Source of the DNA: Chara braunii
Lineage: Eukaryota > Streptophyta > Charophyceae > Charales > Characeae
Assembly (NCBI GenBank): GCA_003427395.1
Contig: BFEA01000294.1
Span: 1,666,122 to 1,697,807 of the forward strand
DNA length: 31,686 nucleotides
Direction: 5' to 3'
Part shown: positions 19,546 through 29,745 of the stretch, in pieces
How the letters are laid out: each line of letters begins with the position of its first letter
How positions within the stretch are numbered: the first letter of the stretch is position 1
Notes under the pieces: generated by a model
Told to the model about the DNA's origin: nothing
Database searches by the model: none
What the model saw: only the letters and a program-made list of their open reading frames with translations
Translations under genes and position numbers: made by a program

Positions 19546-19776
19546 CTACACTCTTTCGGACTCCATCCTGGCCTGCTCAATCATCTCTTGAGATGAGTAG
19601 GTACAATGCAGTTTTCCATCAGGTTCATGTAAGTATATGATGTATTCGATACTTTTTTGGCTTTTCGCCAATTTCAGTGCATGTTCTCTCATTAACCTTA
19701 TGGAGCACTGAAAACCTTTGGGTGCTCCACCAATGACCCCGCTGATTGATTCCAGATGATGCCATCTGGAAGACAA
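19546..19776 (-). CDS. Unidentified short open frame, possible upstream exon
   Basis: A 76-codon minus-strand frame reads SRWHHLESISGVIGGAPKGF, REHALKLAKSQKSIEYIIYL and HEPDGKLHCTYSSQEMIEQA. Its composition is protein-like and it lies about 440 bp upstream of, and on the same strand as, the frame at 18470-19105. Both could belong to one spliced gene, but I could not define matching splice sites. No domain recognised. Confidence 0.3.
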   Translation of the reverse strand: MSSRWHHLESISGVIGGAPKGFQCSIRLMREHALKLAKSQKSIEYIIYLHEPDGKLHCTYSSQEMIEQARMESERV

Positions 19777-22700
19777 CTACGGCAGAGGACGATGGCCAAT
19801 AAGGCACGACAACAAGCTTCGAGAGGATATTGCAATGGGTGTCAACACACGCTTCCCCTCCATCGCCGACATGACACTATGTTCCTCTTTCTCTCCCTCC
19901 CCCGCCTGTTGATATGCTGGGTTCCTCATTCATCACTCTTTCCTCTCCTTCTTTTGTGAAACAACTAAACCTTCATGCAATCAGAAAATCGCATAGTATT
20001 TGGAACCCTGTGAGTGTCACATATGTGACATGCCAACTCCCGTACCTGCACTATCTTCCGAAGCCCCCAAATTTTGTTAAACTGTCCCCCCCCCCCCCCC
20101 CCTCCCTTCTTTTGTTGTATTACCTAAGCGTGAAGTTGTCGGTCAGTCAGGCTCTCTCGAATCCAAGCCGACATTTCCTCTTTTTTCGGTTGCAATTCCG
20201 TTTCAAAAATTCATGGACTTACGTAGCAATTATGTGTGCCTTAGAGAACGCGCTAAGAAGTTTTGTTCAACGGTTGGGAATTTTGGGATTCACGGATTTA
20301 ATTTTCTTTGACGTGTCGTTTCTTGCATTGAGAACTTTCCATACCCTCTCTTAAAAGATCTGTGAATTTTCTGTAAGCAACTGGATAGACGTATAATTTT
20401 TGCGCACTTAATCTTGTAGGATGGAACGCAACTATTTTGATATCCTTCTCTCTTAGGCACTGGCACCGTACCTGCAAGGTTCCCCCTCTCGCTAAAGGTC
20501 ATACCATCTTCCCTCTCCTCGTCTTCGTGTCTTCTTCCATTCCTTTGCAACTGTTTTCCCATCCTCTCTTTCTCGTGCTTCACCCCCACTCCTCGTCGTT
20601 TGAATCTTAGACCTGCGTCGCACTACTTTTCTCGCTCTTCATCTTCCTACCTGCATCCTCATACCGGAACTCCCTACCGATCCCCTCGCAAGGTACTCGA
20701 AGCCGTTGATTGACGTTGTGTGAGGAGAAATTCCCCCTGCACGAAGTAATCTGATTGGTTGCGTCAAGAGTCTGTGGGATCGATATGACTTTCCACGAAC
20801 GATCATCTCAAACTCTGTCTTTACCCTTCCTGATCCTTACCCCACGTTGTCTCCTCTTATGTGCTCCTGCGTGCAACTATAAAACCCGCAAGCGCTCCCG
20901 AAAAGCTCCCTCTCAACCCATTTGCCAACTTCTGGGAAGTCGTGGCTAGAGATTATGGGAATGCACGACCGGTTGAAAAGTTCTTACGAGTTGACTACAG
21001 TTTCACAAGGTTGTGTGTCGGGTGGGCGCGATGGACTGCGAGATCCGGGTAAGTTGGTGTAGAGGCTGAGCTGGCGGGGTGACGACCGCTGTGGTGTGAA
21101 GGTTGGTATGTGGTGACCGGGATCGCTAGTGCCAGTGTAGGGAAAGGTGCATGTATATGAGAGGTTGTATGGCCTGGGGCCATAGTCAGAGAGTGGAAGG
21201 CTTACGCGCCTCAGATCTTCGATCCCTCCTTTTATTCTTTTAGAAGCTAAGCTCACGGCGGATTGTCGGTTTCGGTTTTCGAATCTATTTGTGTGCTTAC
21301 TACTCTTTCGTTATCTTTACTCCTCTTCTTCGATCAAGCCGTATCTCCGATGTTATCTCGTCCCCCTCTCTCTCCTTTTTTGTATTTCCGTCATGAATGA
21401 ATGAATGTGCTGACAAAGTTTCAACGTCCCTGCGAGTCCCTGAGGTTTTGACTTGTTTGCCTCATTGAATTCAATCGGATCTCACAAAGACAAGCATCGT
21501 TGAATTTGAGAGGCCAACAAGTTCGCGTAATCTTGCCAGACCCTTTTCCTTGCTTCCTAGTGCCTGATGATTTATGCATGAGTGATATTTTTTTGTATCT
21601 GACGATGGGAATAAATTAAGATTCTGATATGATGCATGCTCGCACGAATGTAAGCTAATCATTCTCTCGATTGGATTGGATTGTATGATGATTCGAAACT
21701 AATGCATGGCGTGGGGTCTACTTATTTTCGTGATTGGATAACAGACTGATTAGGTAGACGAAATCTAGGTTTTGCTTGTGCCATATGGACCAAACATTCC
21801 GATCCGACCGGGTGCCAACTTCTCATACGCCCATCTCGGCCATTCCCCTATAACGAAAAAATGACACGTGTATGCGAGTGAGACGTAAGGGAAACCGTCA
21901 CCAAGATCGACGAAAGATACTACTTCCCACCAGAGATGAGGTGTTCTGGATTTGTAGGTGTTGGTTTTGTCATTGTTGACACTCACTTTCCTCCGTATTC
22001 GTTGTTGTTGTCTTTTAATGAGTTGATTGTCATCCTGTGGACGACAATGGCACCCCATTGGCCCAACAACCAGTGCAACGATTGCGGCCACATAGAGCGC
22101 TACCGGAAAAGGGGGTTCCACTATCGAACACGTGGTGAAGACGAACACAAGGAACGAGCAATCAGACTGAGGTATTCCATGTCGGACTCTGGGCTTTATA
22201 CCGAGCGACGTTGGGATCTGATCCGAAAATGAGTTCCAACGTGCGTCCCTTCGCCCTTTCACTCTAAGAGACGCTCAGTACCCCGCGCAAAAGTACAACG
22301 ATACTTTTTGGATTGAGTGAATGTTTGAAACAGCGTGCGCTTGTTCCCTTCCTGCGCGCTAGTGACCCATTTTCGCTAAAACCGGAAGCACGTGGGGGAC
22401 TTCAGTTCCGTTTGAGTCACCACACTCAATTTCCTAAAAATCCTTGACACACCCTATTCTACTGTCTTTCTGGGTCTTTTTCCGCACAACTTACCACTTT
22501 GACCGGAAGACAAAGCAGGGTGTGAGGTTGAGCGTCACACGCACTTGCAGTGATTTTACTCTCACAAAAAGTTTTGTTGGGAAGATCTCCAGACTCGCCA
22601 AGAAGTGGTGTTGCAGGGGCCACAAGTATTACATAAATCCTAAGTCTCCAATTAAGTGGGGCTTATTAGAGAACCCTTTTCCTATCGAACGTATATATAG

Positions 22701-22970
22701 CTTAGCTAGCCTACCTCTTTCTCTGGTGTCGATCGAGGCTCGCTAGCGAAATATCCCAGTTTCGAAATCGGGATATTATATTATGAAAGTTTTAGACGCA
22801 AGATATACTTCGTGAGGTGGTTACATGGATGCAGATGATACATTCAAGACCGCTCTCTTTCCATGTCCCTTGGGATGCTAACCGCCAAACCTCAAATTGA
22901 TGGCCCAGTGGCCTCTCCGTCAGTCCCTAAGTGTGGTTGGTACTCATAACGTTCAAGTAGCGAAGCTTAC
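19777..22970. other. Long interval without a supported gene
   Basis: It holds a C17-18 homopolymer near 20085-20102, scattered short frames without recognisable domains, and a palindrome at 22750-22777 (AATATCCC...TTTCGAAA...GGGATATT). The two overlapping frames at 21936-22232 (+) and 21765-22262 (-) show no motif I trust. Codon-like structure is absent elsewhere. Confidence 0.4.
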
Positions 22971-22974
22971 ACTT

Positions 22975-23155
22975 GTACATATATAATCATATATAGTCAT
23001 ATATAATCAATATACAATAAAATGTATGTTGTAATCATCAATATCTTTGATGATTACAACATATATAATCATATATAATCATACATGATCATATATAGTC
23101 ACATATAATCACATATAATCAATATACAATAATATGTATGTTGTAATCATAAAAA
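22975..23155. repeat. AT-rich repeat with perfect 16-bp hairpin
   Basis: ATATATAATCATATATAGTC-type units flank ATGTTGTAATCATCAA at 23026-23041, a 5-nt spacer, and its exact reverse complement at 23047-23062. A second copy of AATATACAATAATATGTATG followed by TTGTAATCAT occurs at about 23119-23150, so the left arm with its flank is also directly duplicated. It could be a foldback element or an AT-rich cruciform site. Confidence 0.8.
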
Positions 23156-23166
23156 ATACCACTTGC

Positions 23167-23616
23167 ACCGTTGAGTTGAGCTAGCTCAAAAGTGTGACAA
23201 CTTTTCGAACATTTTTTAATTCATTAGAAATGAGAAAGTTATTTTTGCTTGTTCGCACGTTTTGTTTTTAATCACTTTTTTCCTTTTTTCTCCTCACGCC
23301 CGGTGCCCGAATTCACGCACACATGACGACGCAGGAGGGTCATAATCAGGAAAACATGACAGCATGAGGAAAAGACTTCCTCTTGAATGCACCTATCCCC
23401 TAAACGCGGCCAAATTCAACAACTTGTGTGAAAGTACTACCTATTTATTGGACGACCGCCTTGTTGCTCCGTTTGCTGAATTGGGCTTCGAACGGTATAA
23501 TACTCGGATACGTCAAAAGCCAGACTCATTACATGTCAATAAAAGTTGTCGTTCCGTGATAAATCGTCGTTGAGCTGGCTACCAAGGAAAAAAAATGAGA
23601 GCTAGCTCAACGGAGG
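23167..23616. mobile_element. MITE-like segment bounded by CCGTTGAG/GAGCTAGCTC termini
   Basis: The left end CCGTTGAGTTGAGCTAGCTC is mirrored at the right end by GAGCTAGCTCAACGG, giving inverted termini of about 15 bp across ~450 bp of non-coding, A/T-rich interior. GTTGAGCTGGCT at about 23570 also pairs with AGCTAGCTCAAC at the right end as an internal hairpin. No target-site duplication is clear, so the element call is tentative. Confidence 0.4.
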
Positions 23617-23773
23617 GGGCGTTCTATTTGAGAAAAAAACATTTTACTCTGGTTTACAATAATTAAAAAAACAAGAAAACGAAATCAAAATTTCTTTCCT
23701 TGAATCCACCGCTGGATTCGCAGGGACATCTAGCATCTTCGAGGTCGCGCCATGTCACATGTGATTGAATGCT

Positions 23774-23797
23774 CAGCGTTGAGGTAGCTCAACGCTG
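23774..23797. repeat. Perfect 10-bp hairpin with GTAG loop
   Basis: CAGCGTTGAG-GTAG-CTCAACGCTG. It reuses the GTTGAG/CTCAAC core of the MITE-like segment 160 bp upstream, so the two may derive from one element family. A transcription terminator is unlikely here, as no T-run follows. Confidence 0.6.
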
Positions 23798-24315
23798 CTA
23801 ATGAGACATGGCCCCAGGGGAGTAACAAGGACAACCCTCCACAAAACAGCAGTGGACCGTCATGAACTCGCCACACTCAAGCAAGCTCACCAAAAGTTAT
23901 GACAGGGTTTCATCCTGGCAAGTTTGGCGAGTAAGCGCATGGCAACCACACACCTACTCTCCGAAGTTGGCGGATGGCGAATAGTGCAGCCAGGCCCAAA
24001 TGAACAAAGAGTAGTGCAGCTAGACTTATATGAAAAATTGTCAGAACTGCAGGGGCAAACTTGGTTCGCTTGATCTTACTACCAGGTACCTGATGGCCCA
24101 CAGCATTGCACCATGTGGTAATAATAGGCCGTATGTCTGTGATTGGGAAACCTGATATACCACCACTGCCGCCCATCCCTAGGTCCCTTGGGTCAGGTGG
24201 GACAACCACCACGAAACTCACATCATCTTGGTCTACAGTCAGGTGGTTCGCTCTTCACCAGATATTGAGAAAAGAGAAAGAAACAACACCTGGGAGACGA
24301 AAGGAGCTGCTATCC
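23798..24315. other. Interval without a supported gene
   Basis: Frames on both strands around 23910-24240 are open but carry no motif. The sequence may be the body of a repeat whose tRNA-like head follows at 24316; I cannot set its limits. Confidence 0.3.
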
Positions 24316-24388
24316 AGCGTCCTAACTCAGTTGGTAAAGCTCGCAAGTGGCATTCAGGAGGTCATGGATTCAATCCCCATTGGCCTCA
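24316..24388 (+). repeat. tRNA-derived sequence (SINE head or tRNA pseudogene)
   Basis: The A box TAACTCAGTTGGTAAAGC is at 24323-24340 and the B box GATTCAATCCC at 24367-24377. Their starts are 44 bases apart, exactly as in an intronless tRNA. The T stem pairs at four of five positions (ATGGA/CCCAT). The D, anticodon and acceptor stems are mostly broken, so it is not a working tRNA. A Pol III promoter of a SINE is the best reading. The element's end is not visible. Confidence 0.65.
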
Positions 24389-24728
24389 TGTACCTTCCTG
24401 GGCATGCTTGGTGCCCACCACCTAGAGATAGACAACTGGATCCCCCGATTGGCATTTAGCAGAGTCTGCTGATGTTCATAGGGGAGGGAACCTGAGGGGA
24501 GGCACAGCGATTGGTCCTGTTGGCATGGTCCCTGATGCTACCGGCTGTCCCCTAGCCGGTATCACCCACCTGCAGGTCGGGAGCAGCCCCCGCATGTTTT
24601 CTGTTTTCTCGTGAACACGGTTCTGGCTGCTACGGGGTTCCCCGTATGCCTACAATTAGTAGTGGTAGGTAGGTAGTGTGAGGTGAAATTGAGAGAAGAA
24701 TATAGCTTTTTTAAAAAAAAAGAAAAAA

Positions 24729-24822
24729 AAAGGAGCTGCTTTTTGAGAGGGGTGTCGAAGAAAGGAACTGCTTTTTGAGAGGGGTGTTGACGAAAGGAGC
24801 TGCTTTTTGAGAGGGGTGTCGC
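24729..24822. repeat. 32-bp tandem repeat, three copies
   Basis: AAAGGAGCTGCTTTTTGAGA followed by GGGGTGTCGAAG starts at 24729, 24761 and 24793. Because 32 is not a multiple of three, each minus-strand frame reads the same three peptides in rotation (TPLSKSSSF, DTPLKKQLL, HPSQKAAPF). This produces three overlapping open frames that are not genes. An A-rich tract precedes the array. Confidence 0.85.
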
Positions 24823-26900
24823 TCGCCTGTGCTCTTGGGCGCACCCTTTCGTGGTCTTTTGCCGTGGTGGCGGCGGTTTCGGCAGAATGTATGTGGTCTC
24901 GTGGCCGTGATTGTACCCCGATCCCCTGAAGGAAAAACATGTGACAACCGTTGACAGAACTGAAAAGGAACAACACGCTTGTGTACTGTCGTCACGTGGT
25001 AGCGATCGAGCCTTGGCCACATTTCGCGATCTGCTTCTCGGCTGATGGGTTCTACTTTTCCTGTGGAAAGTTTGCCCCACTGTCGTCCGATAGGCCATCG
25101 AATGGCCATCATTTAGTGGCACTCGATTTCGCTCCCAAGATTAGAAAACAGTACGGGCAGGACTCTCAAGGACGTACGAGTCAGGCGAGCACTTGCGGCA
25201 TGTATTTGAGCTCTTCTAAGGCAAAATTCAGCCCAGAAAGTTTATCTGCTTACTGCGCCTTCACTGGCGGTTGGGCCTCACAGCGGTGACCAACCCACGT
25301 TACCTGTACCTGTAGCGGTGCTTAAAACCCCAGGCTGCATGCACGTGGTCTCTTCTGCGTCCAAATGCAGCGCGGTACGAGTTGGTAGCGCACGAGAATG
25401 ACACGCGAGGGGGCCTGACATCCACCGAGGTATGTCGTCTCGATACATTTGTTTTTTTTGGGGGGGGGGAAAAAGAACCTCGATACATTTTGTGACGGAG
25501 GCAAATGATGCAAATGCGGCGAACTATCCCGTCTACCTGTACACATCCATAACGGCGAGCGGTGTCAAAAAGCATATATATCCTTTCGAGGATTTGGATG
25601 AGGGATGTTTGTTTGACGGCGGTCTCGTGAGCAGGGCGGGCATTGAGAGAGAGGGGTGGAAAGAAAGCGGCATACATAGGGGCCATTCCATCCAGAGTAA
25701 GGGTTTAGGTTATCTCGCTCTCCTGTCTATCTCGGCCCCTATCGATCGCGGCTGGGTGACGGATCAGACCTGGAGCTGGACTACAGTAGTTCCAGGGTAA
25801 TCGCAACTGCACCCCACGGCGGTCTTATCAGTCCGTTCTGTGTGGTACGGTGGTAGCGGCGTGTAGACTGAGCGCGGCGGGCTGGCGGGCACGTTGTGGA
25901 TTTGCACGGTGCTGTGAATGCCGCCAAGATTGCGAGCAGAACCGCGCGCACAACTACGTAGCAGCTCCGTTGGCACGGCGGATTGCGGCAGTGAGACGGG
26001 AGTTGGAGGTGTGCAAGCGCGCCAACGGATGCTGAAGGCGGTCGGTTTTCCGGCGGGAAGACCATTTTGGAAATGGCGTTCTGGGATGAAAACGGCGGGG
26101 CGATCTGTGTGTGGTGATTCGACAGCGACGGCGTTGAGGGCACCGGCGGGCTCGTCAAGTCGATTAGATCCAAGCAACATTGAAGGCACCAGCGGAAAGA
26201 GAAATTGCGTGTCCCGGGAAATCATGTATCAGAGAAACGCTCCGTGGAAACGATACGACGATTAGTGCTGTTCTTTAGGAATGAGACATCTCATTCCCGC
26301 CACGAAAGACTTGATCAGTCTCCTTTTACAGAGGTATTTCCGAGCGATCGGTTGCCAGGATCTCTCTTTCTCTCATTCTCTAGCTTCTATGTCGCCCGCT
26401 GCCTGTCCTATTCGTTCCTGTCATTGTCAAGCTGTGATCTAGGGGCTGGCCTGCTTTGATGCTTCGTGTCGGGGAAAGAGGGGGACGCTTGCTTGTCACC
26501 GTAACTGTTTATGGGCAAGGCGTCACAGGGCGGACCAGCAGCAGCAGCAGGGGGAGGAGGAGGAGGACTCCATCGTCCAGCGGTGAGCTCGGGGCGGTTC
26601 ATTGTGCGCGGGTCATGCGCTGAGGAGTAGTGTCTTTGTGATGGTCAACCTGTCACAGGGCGAGCTAGTAGGCGTGGGGTGTTCGTGAGGGACGGGGGTT
26701 GTCGCGGTTGCTGCACCACTTATGTTAAGTTGTTACAAGGAGCACGAGGAGGAGCAGGAGGAGGACGAGGAGGAAGCAGAAGAGGAGGGGCAAAGGTGGA
26801 GTAGGAGGGGCGAAGGTGGGAGGAAGGGAAGGGAATTTGCCAAGCGGAGTGCAACACCGCATTAATAATTACTTTCTACGAACGCTGAGCTGAGGAATTC
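24823..26900. other. Carrier-gene upstream region, no confident gene
   Basis: There is a GC/CpG-rich patch at about 25830-26200 with overlapping open frames on both strands, and purine-rich trinucleotide-like stretches (GGA, CAG, GAG) at about 26530-26575 and 26740-26830. A CTCGATACATTT repeat flanks a T/G homopolymer near 25438-25490. The CpG patch could be part of an upstream promoter or first exon; nothing shows it directly. Confidence 0.35.
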
Positions 26901-27086
26901 ACAGGCGTGCGAGTGATCGAGTCCACAATTTCTGGCGAGTGTGAACACAAACTCTGTGAGAGTACTCTTTACGCAGCCATACGTAGTCTCTCTCTCTTTC
27001 TTTATATCTTTTCCCTTGCTCGTTGTTCTCCTCTCTTTGGGAGGGCATTTTCTACCACGACGGAGCGACTGGGCACGCCGCAGATT

Positions 27087-27505
27087 ATGGTGACCGGGAC
27101 GGATGTGCCAGCGTCGTCTTTGCCTCCTTCCAGAACTAGTTTGCGAGCGGAATCCTCGTCATCGTCTAATTTGCCGAAGACCCTTGGCGCGGGATCAGTG
27201 GAGCCTTTCGTTGTGAGGCCCCAGGCGGGGGGAACTGCCGCCACCGCCACCTCCGCCTCCGCCTCCGCCTCCACCGCAGGCTCATGGCTCGGCAATGGCT
27301 CTCATCAGTCGACCAGCGCCGCTCTTTGTCAAACGGGTTCTTCTTTGAGCTACGCTGATCCGCCACCAGAGGCGGCGACGGCTACAAGGCTTGTGCCATT
27401 TCCTGAAGCGCGGGACGTATCTGTACAGCAGAGAGTGAAAGTTCCCGGGAGCGAGGTCTTAAGCGTCTGCAAGTCGCTCCTCGCAGGCGGTATCGCCGGC
27501 GGATT
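27087..27505 (+). CDS. ADNT1-like: Mitochondrial adenine-nucleotide carrier, first coding exon (ADNT1-like)
   Basis: The exon starts at the first in-frame ATG (27087, A at -3 and G at +4) and ends at the donor GGATT|GTAAGT, leaving phase 2. Its last residues, EVLSVCKSLLAGGIAGG, match the start of the first transmembrane helix of plant ADNT1 (SICKSLFAGGVAGG), just before the first PxD/ExxK carrier motif, which must lie in exon 2. ADNT1 is an SLC25-family protein of the inner mitochondrial membrane that exchanges AMP/ADP with ATP. The preceding ~120 residues are Ala/Ser/Thr-rich (TAATATSASASASTAGS) and much longer than the ~40 in Arabidopsis. They may be disordered or a targeting extension. A pyrimidine-rich leader with TTTATATC lies upstream (26985-27015). 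Other adenylate or solute carriers of the same clade remain possible. Confidence 0.75.
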
Positions 27506-28503
27506 GTAAGTGTCCTCTCATCGTCCGTCAATATCCAGGGCGTGCGTACCACGGCTCTCCTGTCTCTGCGCTCATCATACGTGTTGCTTAATGCACGTGC
27601 GTACGTTGGCTTTCCTCCCTCCCTCCTCTCTGTTTCTCTCTCTGTCTCTCTCTGTCTCTCTCTGGTTCTCTCTTTTACTCTCGAATCGCCGTGTACTGCT
27701 CCTGCCAGCTTCTCAACTTGTTTGCAGCTCGTCTTCGGCCGTCTCTTACGCCATCCTTATCTTTGCTCTCTTGTCTTTGTAATCGTGTCCCTGTTTGTTT
27801 GGAACGTTTGTAAACTGGCATACCTACCTTTACTCTCCCGTCGTCTTTCTAATCACGTTCCTGCATGTTTGAGAAGTTTGTGAACTGGCATGGTTTCGAG
27901 TTCGTAATCATTTTTTTTCGCCTCTCTGCTTTGGATGATCTTCCTCTCTCTCTTTTTTTGTTTTTGGGTTTTACTTTGTCGTCACTCATTGGTTCTGCCT
28001 TTCCTGGATTTTCTCTTCTGCTCTTTATGTTCCCTCTTCTGTACTTTCGATTGCCCTGGTCTGATCGGTTCCCTACCTGATCTAGCCATTTTCCTTCTCG
28101 GTCTAGTGGTTTCCCTAGCTGGTGTAGTCGTTTCCTTTTGCTATTCTTCACGGAATGCTTGTGCGTGATGTCCCTGTCGCCGATCTCGCTGTCCTCTGTG
28201 AGTAAGTCATTCACACTCGCACGCAGTTGTTTGCACAGTTTGTTTATCTATCTCTCTCTTTTGGTTTCCATGTTTTCGTTCAGCCTCTTCTGTATTTCCC
28301 AACGGCCACACCAGGTGTGAAATTCTCCGTTTCTTAAGCTGTTGTTGCTCTCCGTTGTCCTCCTGTTTTTTGGTCATGTCCCGATGGTCTTTCGACCGTT
28401 TACTTGGAAGTGCTCTCGCCTTTCCTTGTTTATTCGAGGTCCTTTCGGGGAAGTTAGTGTTCACGATTGTATACGAGCTATCTTGCGGTCATGAAAACTT
28501 TTC

Positions 28504-28585
28504 TGGATGCGCCTGGTTGCAGTTTTGGCCGGCATTGGCTGTTATGGATGCGCCTGACCGCAGTTTCGGCCGGCACTGGTATCTG
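28504..28585. repeat. 41-bp tandem duplication
   Basis: TGGATGCGCCTGGTTGCAGT followed by TTTGGCCGGCATTGGCTGTTA occurs at 28504 and, diverged, at 28545. It is inside the carrier intron. Confidence 0.75.
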
Positions 28586-28970
28586 ACCGCAATTAAGGCC
28601 AGAGCTGAGCCCAGAATGTCCCGAGAGTGAATATGCCCTGATAGAGTCGTTATGAGGGTGCCCTGCTACTTTCATTATGAGTCCAATTACTTCTTCCCTG
28701 TCATAGCATGCTGTGGTCTTCTCCTGTCTTATCGCACTCGTTCTCGCATTCCTTCTCGGCGGTATTTGCCATGCCCGTACTCTCCGTGGTTGCTCTTTAA
28801 TTTTACTCCAGTGCACAGTGCTTCCATTTTTGCGAAAGCTTACGTAGAATTTCCTCAATTATCTGTCATCCTCGTTTTTCTGCTTTTCTCGTTCGTCTCC
28901 GTGGCAACGCGTTACTCATTTCCAATCCTGGCATGCGTTGTCTCCTCGGACGCCAGGGTCACCCTTCACC

Positions 28971-29008
28971 CTCTTAGCGCATACTCGCCGTCTTAGCGCA
29001 TACTCGCA
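28971..29008. repeat. 19-bp tandem duplication
   Basis: TCTTAGCGCATACTCGC plus a two-base joint occurs twice in succession. The copies are identical, so the duplication is recent. Confidence 0.8.
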
Positions 29009-29125
29009 CAAGGACTTTCTCTACTAAGGTCTGGACGTGATTGCAGTCAGATTCATCCAGGTCTGGTTGTAACTGCAGTTCGATACATTCAGGAAAATCA
29101 GTGTGTGAGTATGCCCTTAGGGTCT

Positions 29126-29223
29126 CGCCGCACCACTCGCCCAACGCCAACATTCTGAATGCATCTGGCCCTGGAAATAGTCCCGATGCATTCAAATGGA
29201 GGCGTTTGGCGAGTGGTGCGGCG
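29126..29223. ncRNA. 98-nt strong hairpin, pre-miRNA or foldback-element candidate
   Basis: The outer arm CGCCGCACCACTCGCCCAAC plus GCC (29126-29148) pairs with GGCGTTTGGCGAGTGGTGCG plus GCG (29201-29223) at 22 of 23 positions. After a small internal loop in which CATT faces AATG, an inner arm TGAATGCATC (29156-29165) pairs with GATGCATTCA (29185-29194), leaving a 19-nt loop. Length and single-mismatch duplex suit a plant miRNA precursor. No target-site duplication flanks it, but a short MITE is an equal possibility. Expression is not shown. Confidence 0.4.
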
Positions 29224-29701
29224 ATTCCTTAATTATCTCCTTCTCTCGTTCAGTCCTCTTTTCTTTCGTTTTTCTTTTGTTTTTCTCTTTCCTCTTTTTT
29301 TTAAAAACTCGTTCAGTTCCTGTTTGTTCTTCCACTTTTTCTTCGGCTGCTGTTCTCTCCGTGAATTGCGTTGGCTCACTTTCTCTATGCCGGTGCTGTT
29401 GGTGGCAACTTGTCCGTACCTGTTTCCAGGGGTTTTCATTTCTTTTGTGTTGGGTGTTTGTTTCTCTTACGTATTTAGTTTGGTCGATGATCGACTGGTC
29501 GCTCGCTCACTTATGGTCACCCTTTCTTTTTCAGATATTCGACATCCCTTAGCGAAAGGAGCTTCTCTTCAAAGCGTGTGCTGTATGCGCCCGATCGTCT
29601 CTCTGACAGCAGTCACCGAGAGAGGATGAGAGAGAGAACTGACGCAGCCATTTAGCAGTGTGTGAGAGGACGAGACTGGAGCAATTCAGACAAACACAAA
29701 C

Positions 29702-29745
29702 ACCTACACACACACACACAGAGGGGGAGAGAGAGAGAGAGAGAG
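29702..29745. repeat. (CA)n and (GA)n microsatellites
   Basis: A CACACA run is followed by AGAGGGGGAGAGAGAG. They lie in the carrier intron and are preceded by AAACACAAACACC. Confidence 0.9.

Noticed and set aside
19914-20354. 146-codon plus-strand frame
   Set aside because: It crosses a C17-18 homopolymer giving a proline run, and has no domain or consistent composition.
21765-22262. Overlapping open frames on both strands
   Set aside because: A CxxC-like pair and a short hydrophobic stretch can be read, but neither strand gives a family-like pattern and the two frames exclude each other.
24316-24388. Functional tRNA gene
   Set aside because: A and B boxes are good, but the acceptor, D and anticodon stems do not pair.
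24562-25122. 186-codon minus-strand frame
   Set aside because: Its C-terminal half is the 32-bp repeat and an A/T homopolymer; the same peptides occur in the other two frames.
25764-26265. Frames of 153 (-) and 115 (+) codons in a CpG-rich patch
   Set aside because: GC-rich DNA has few stops by chance and no motif favours either strand. A promoter-associated exon cannot be excluded.
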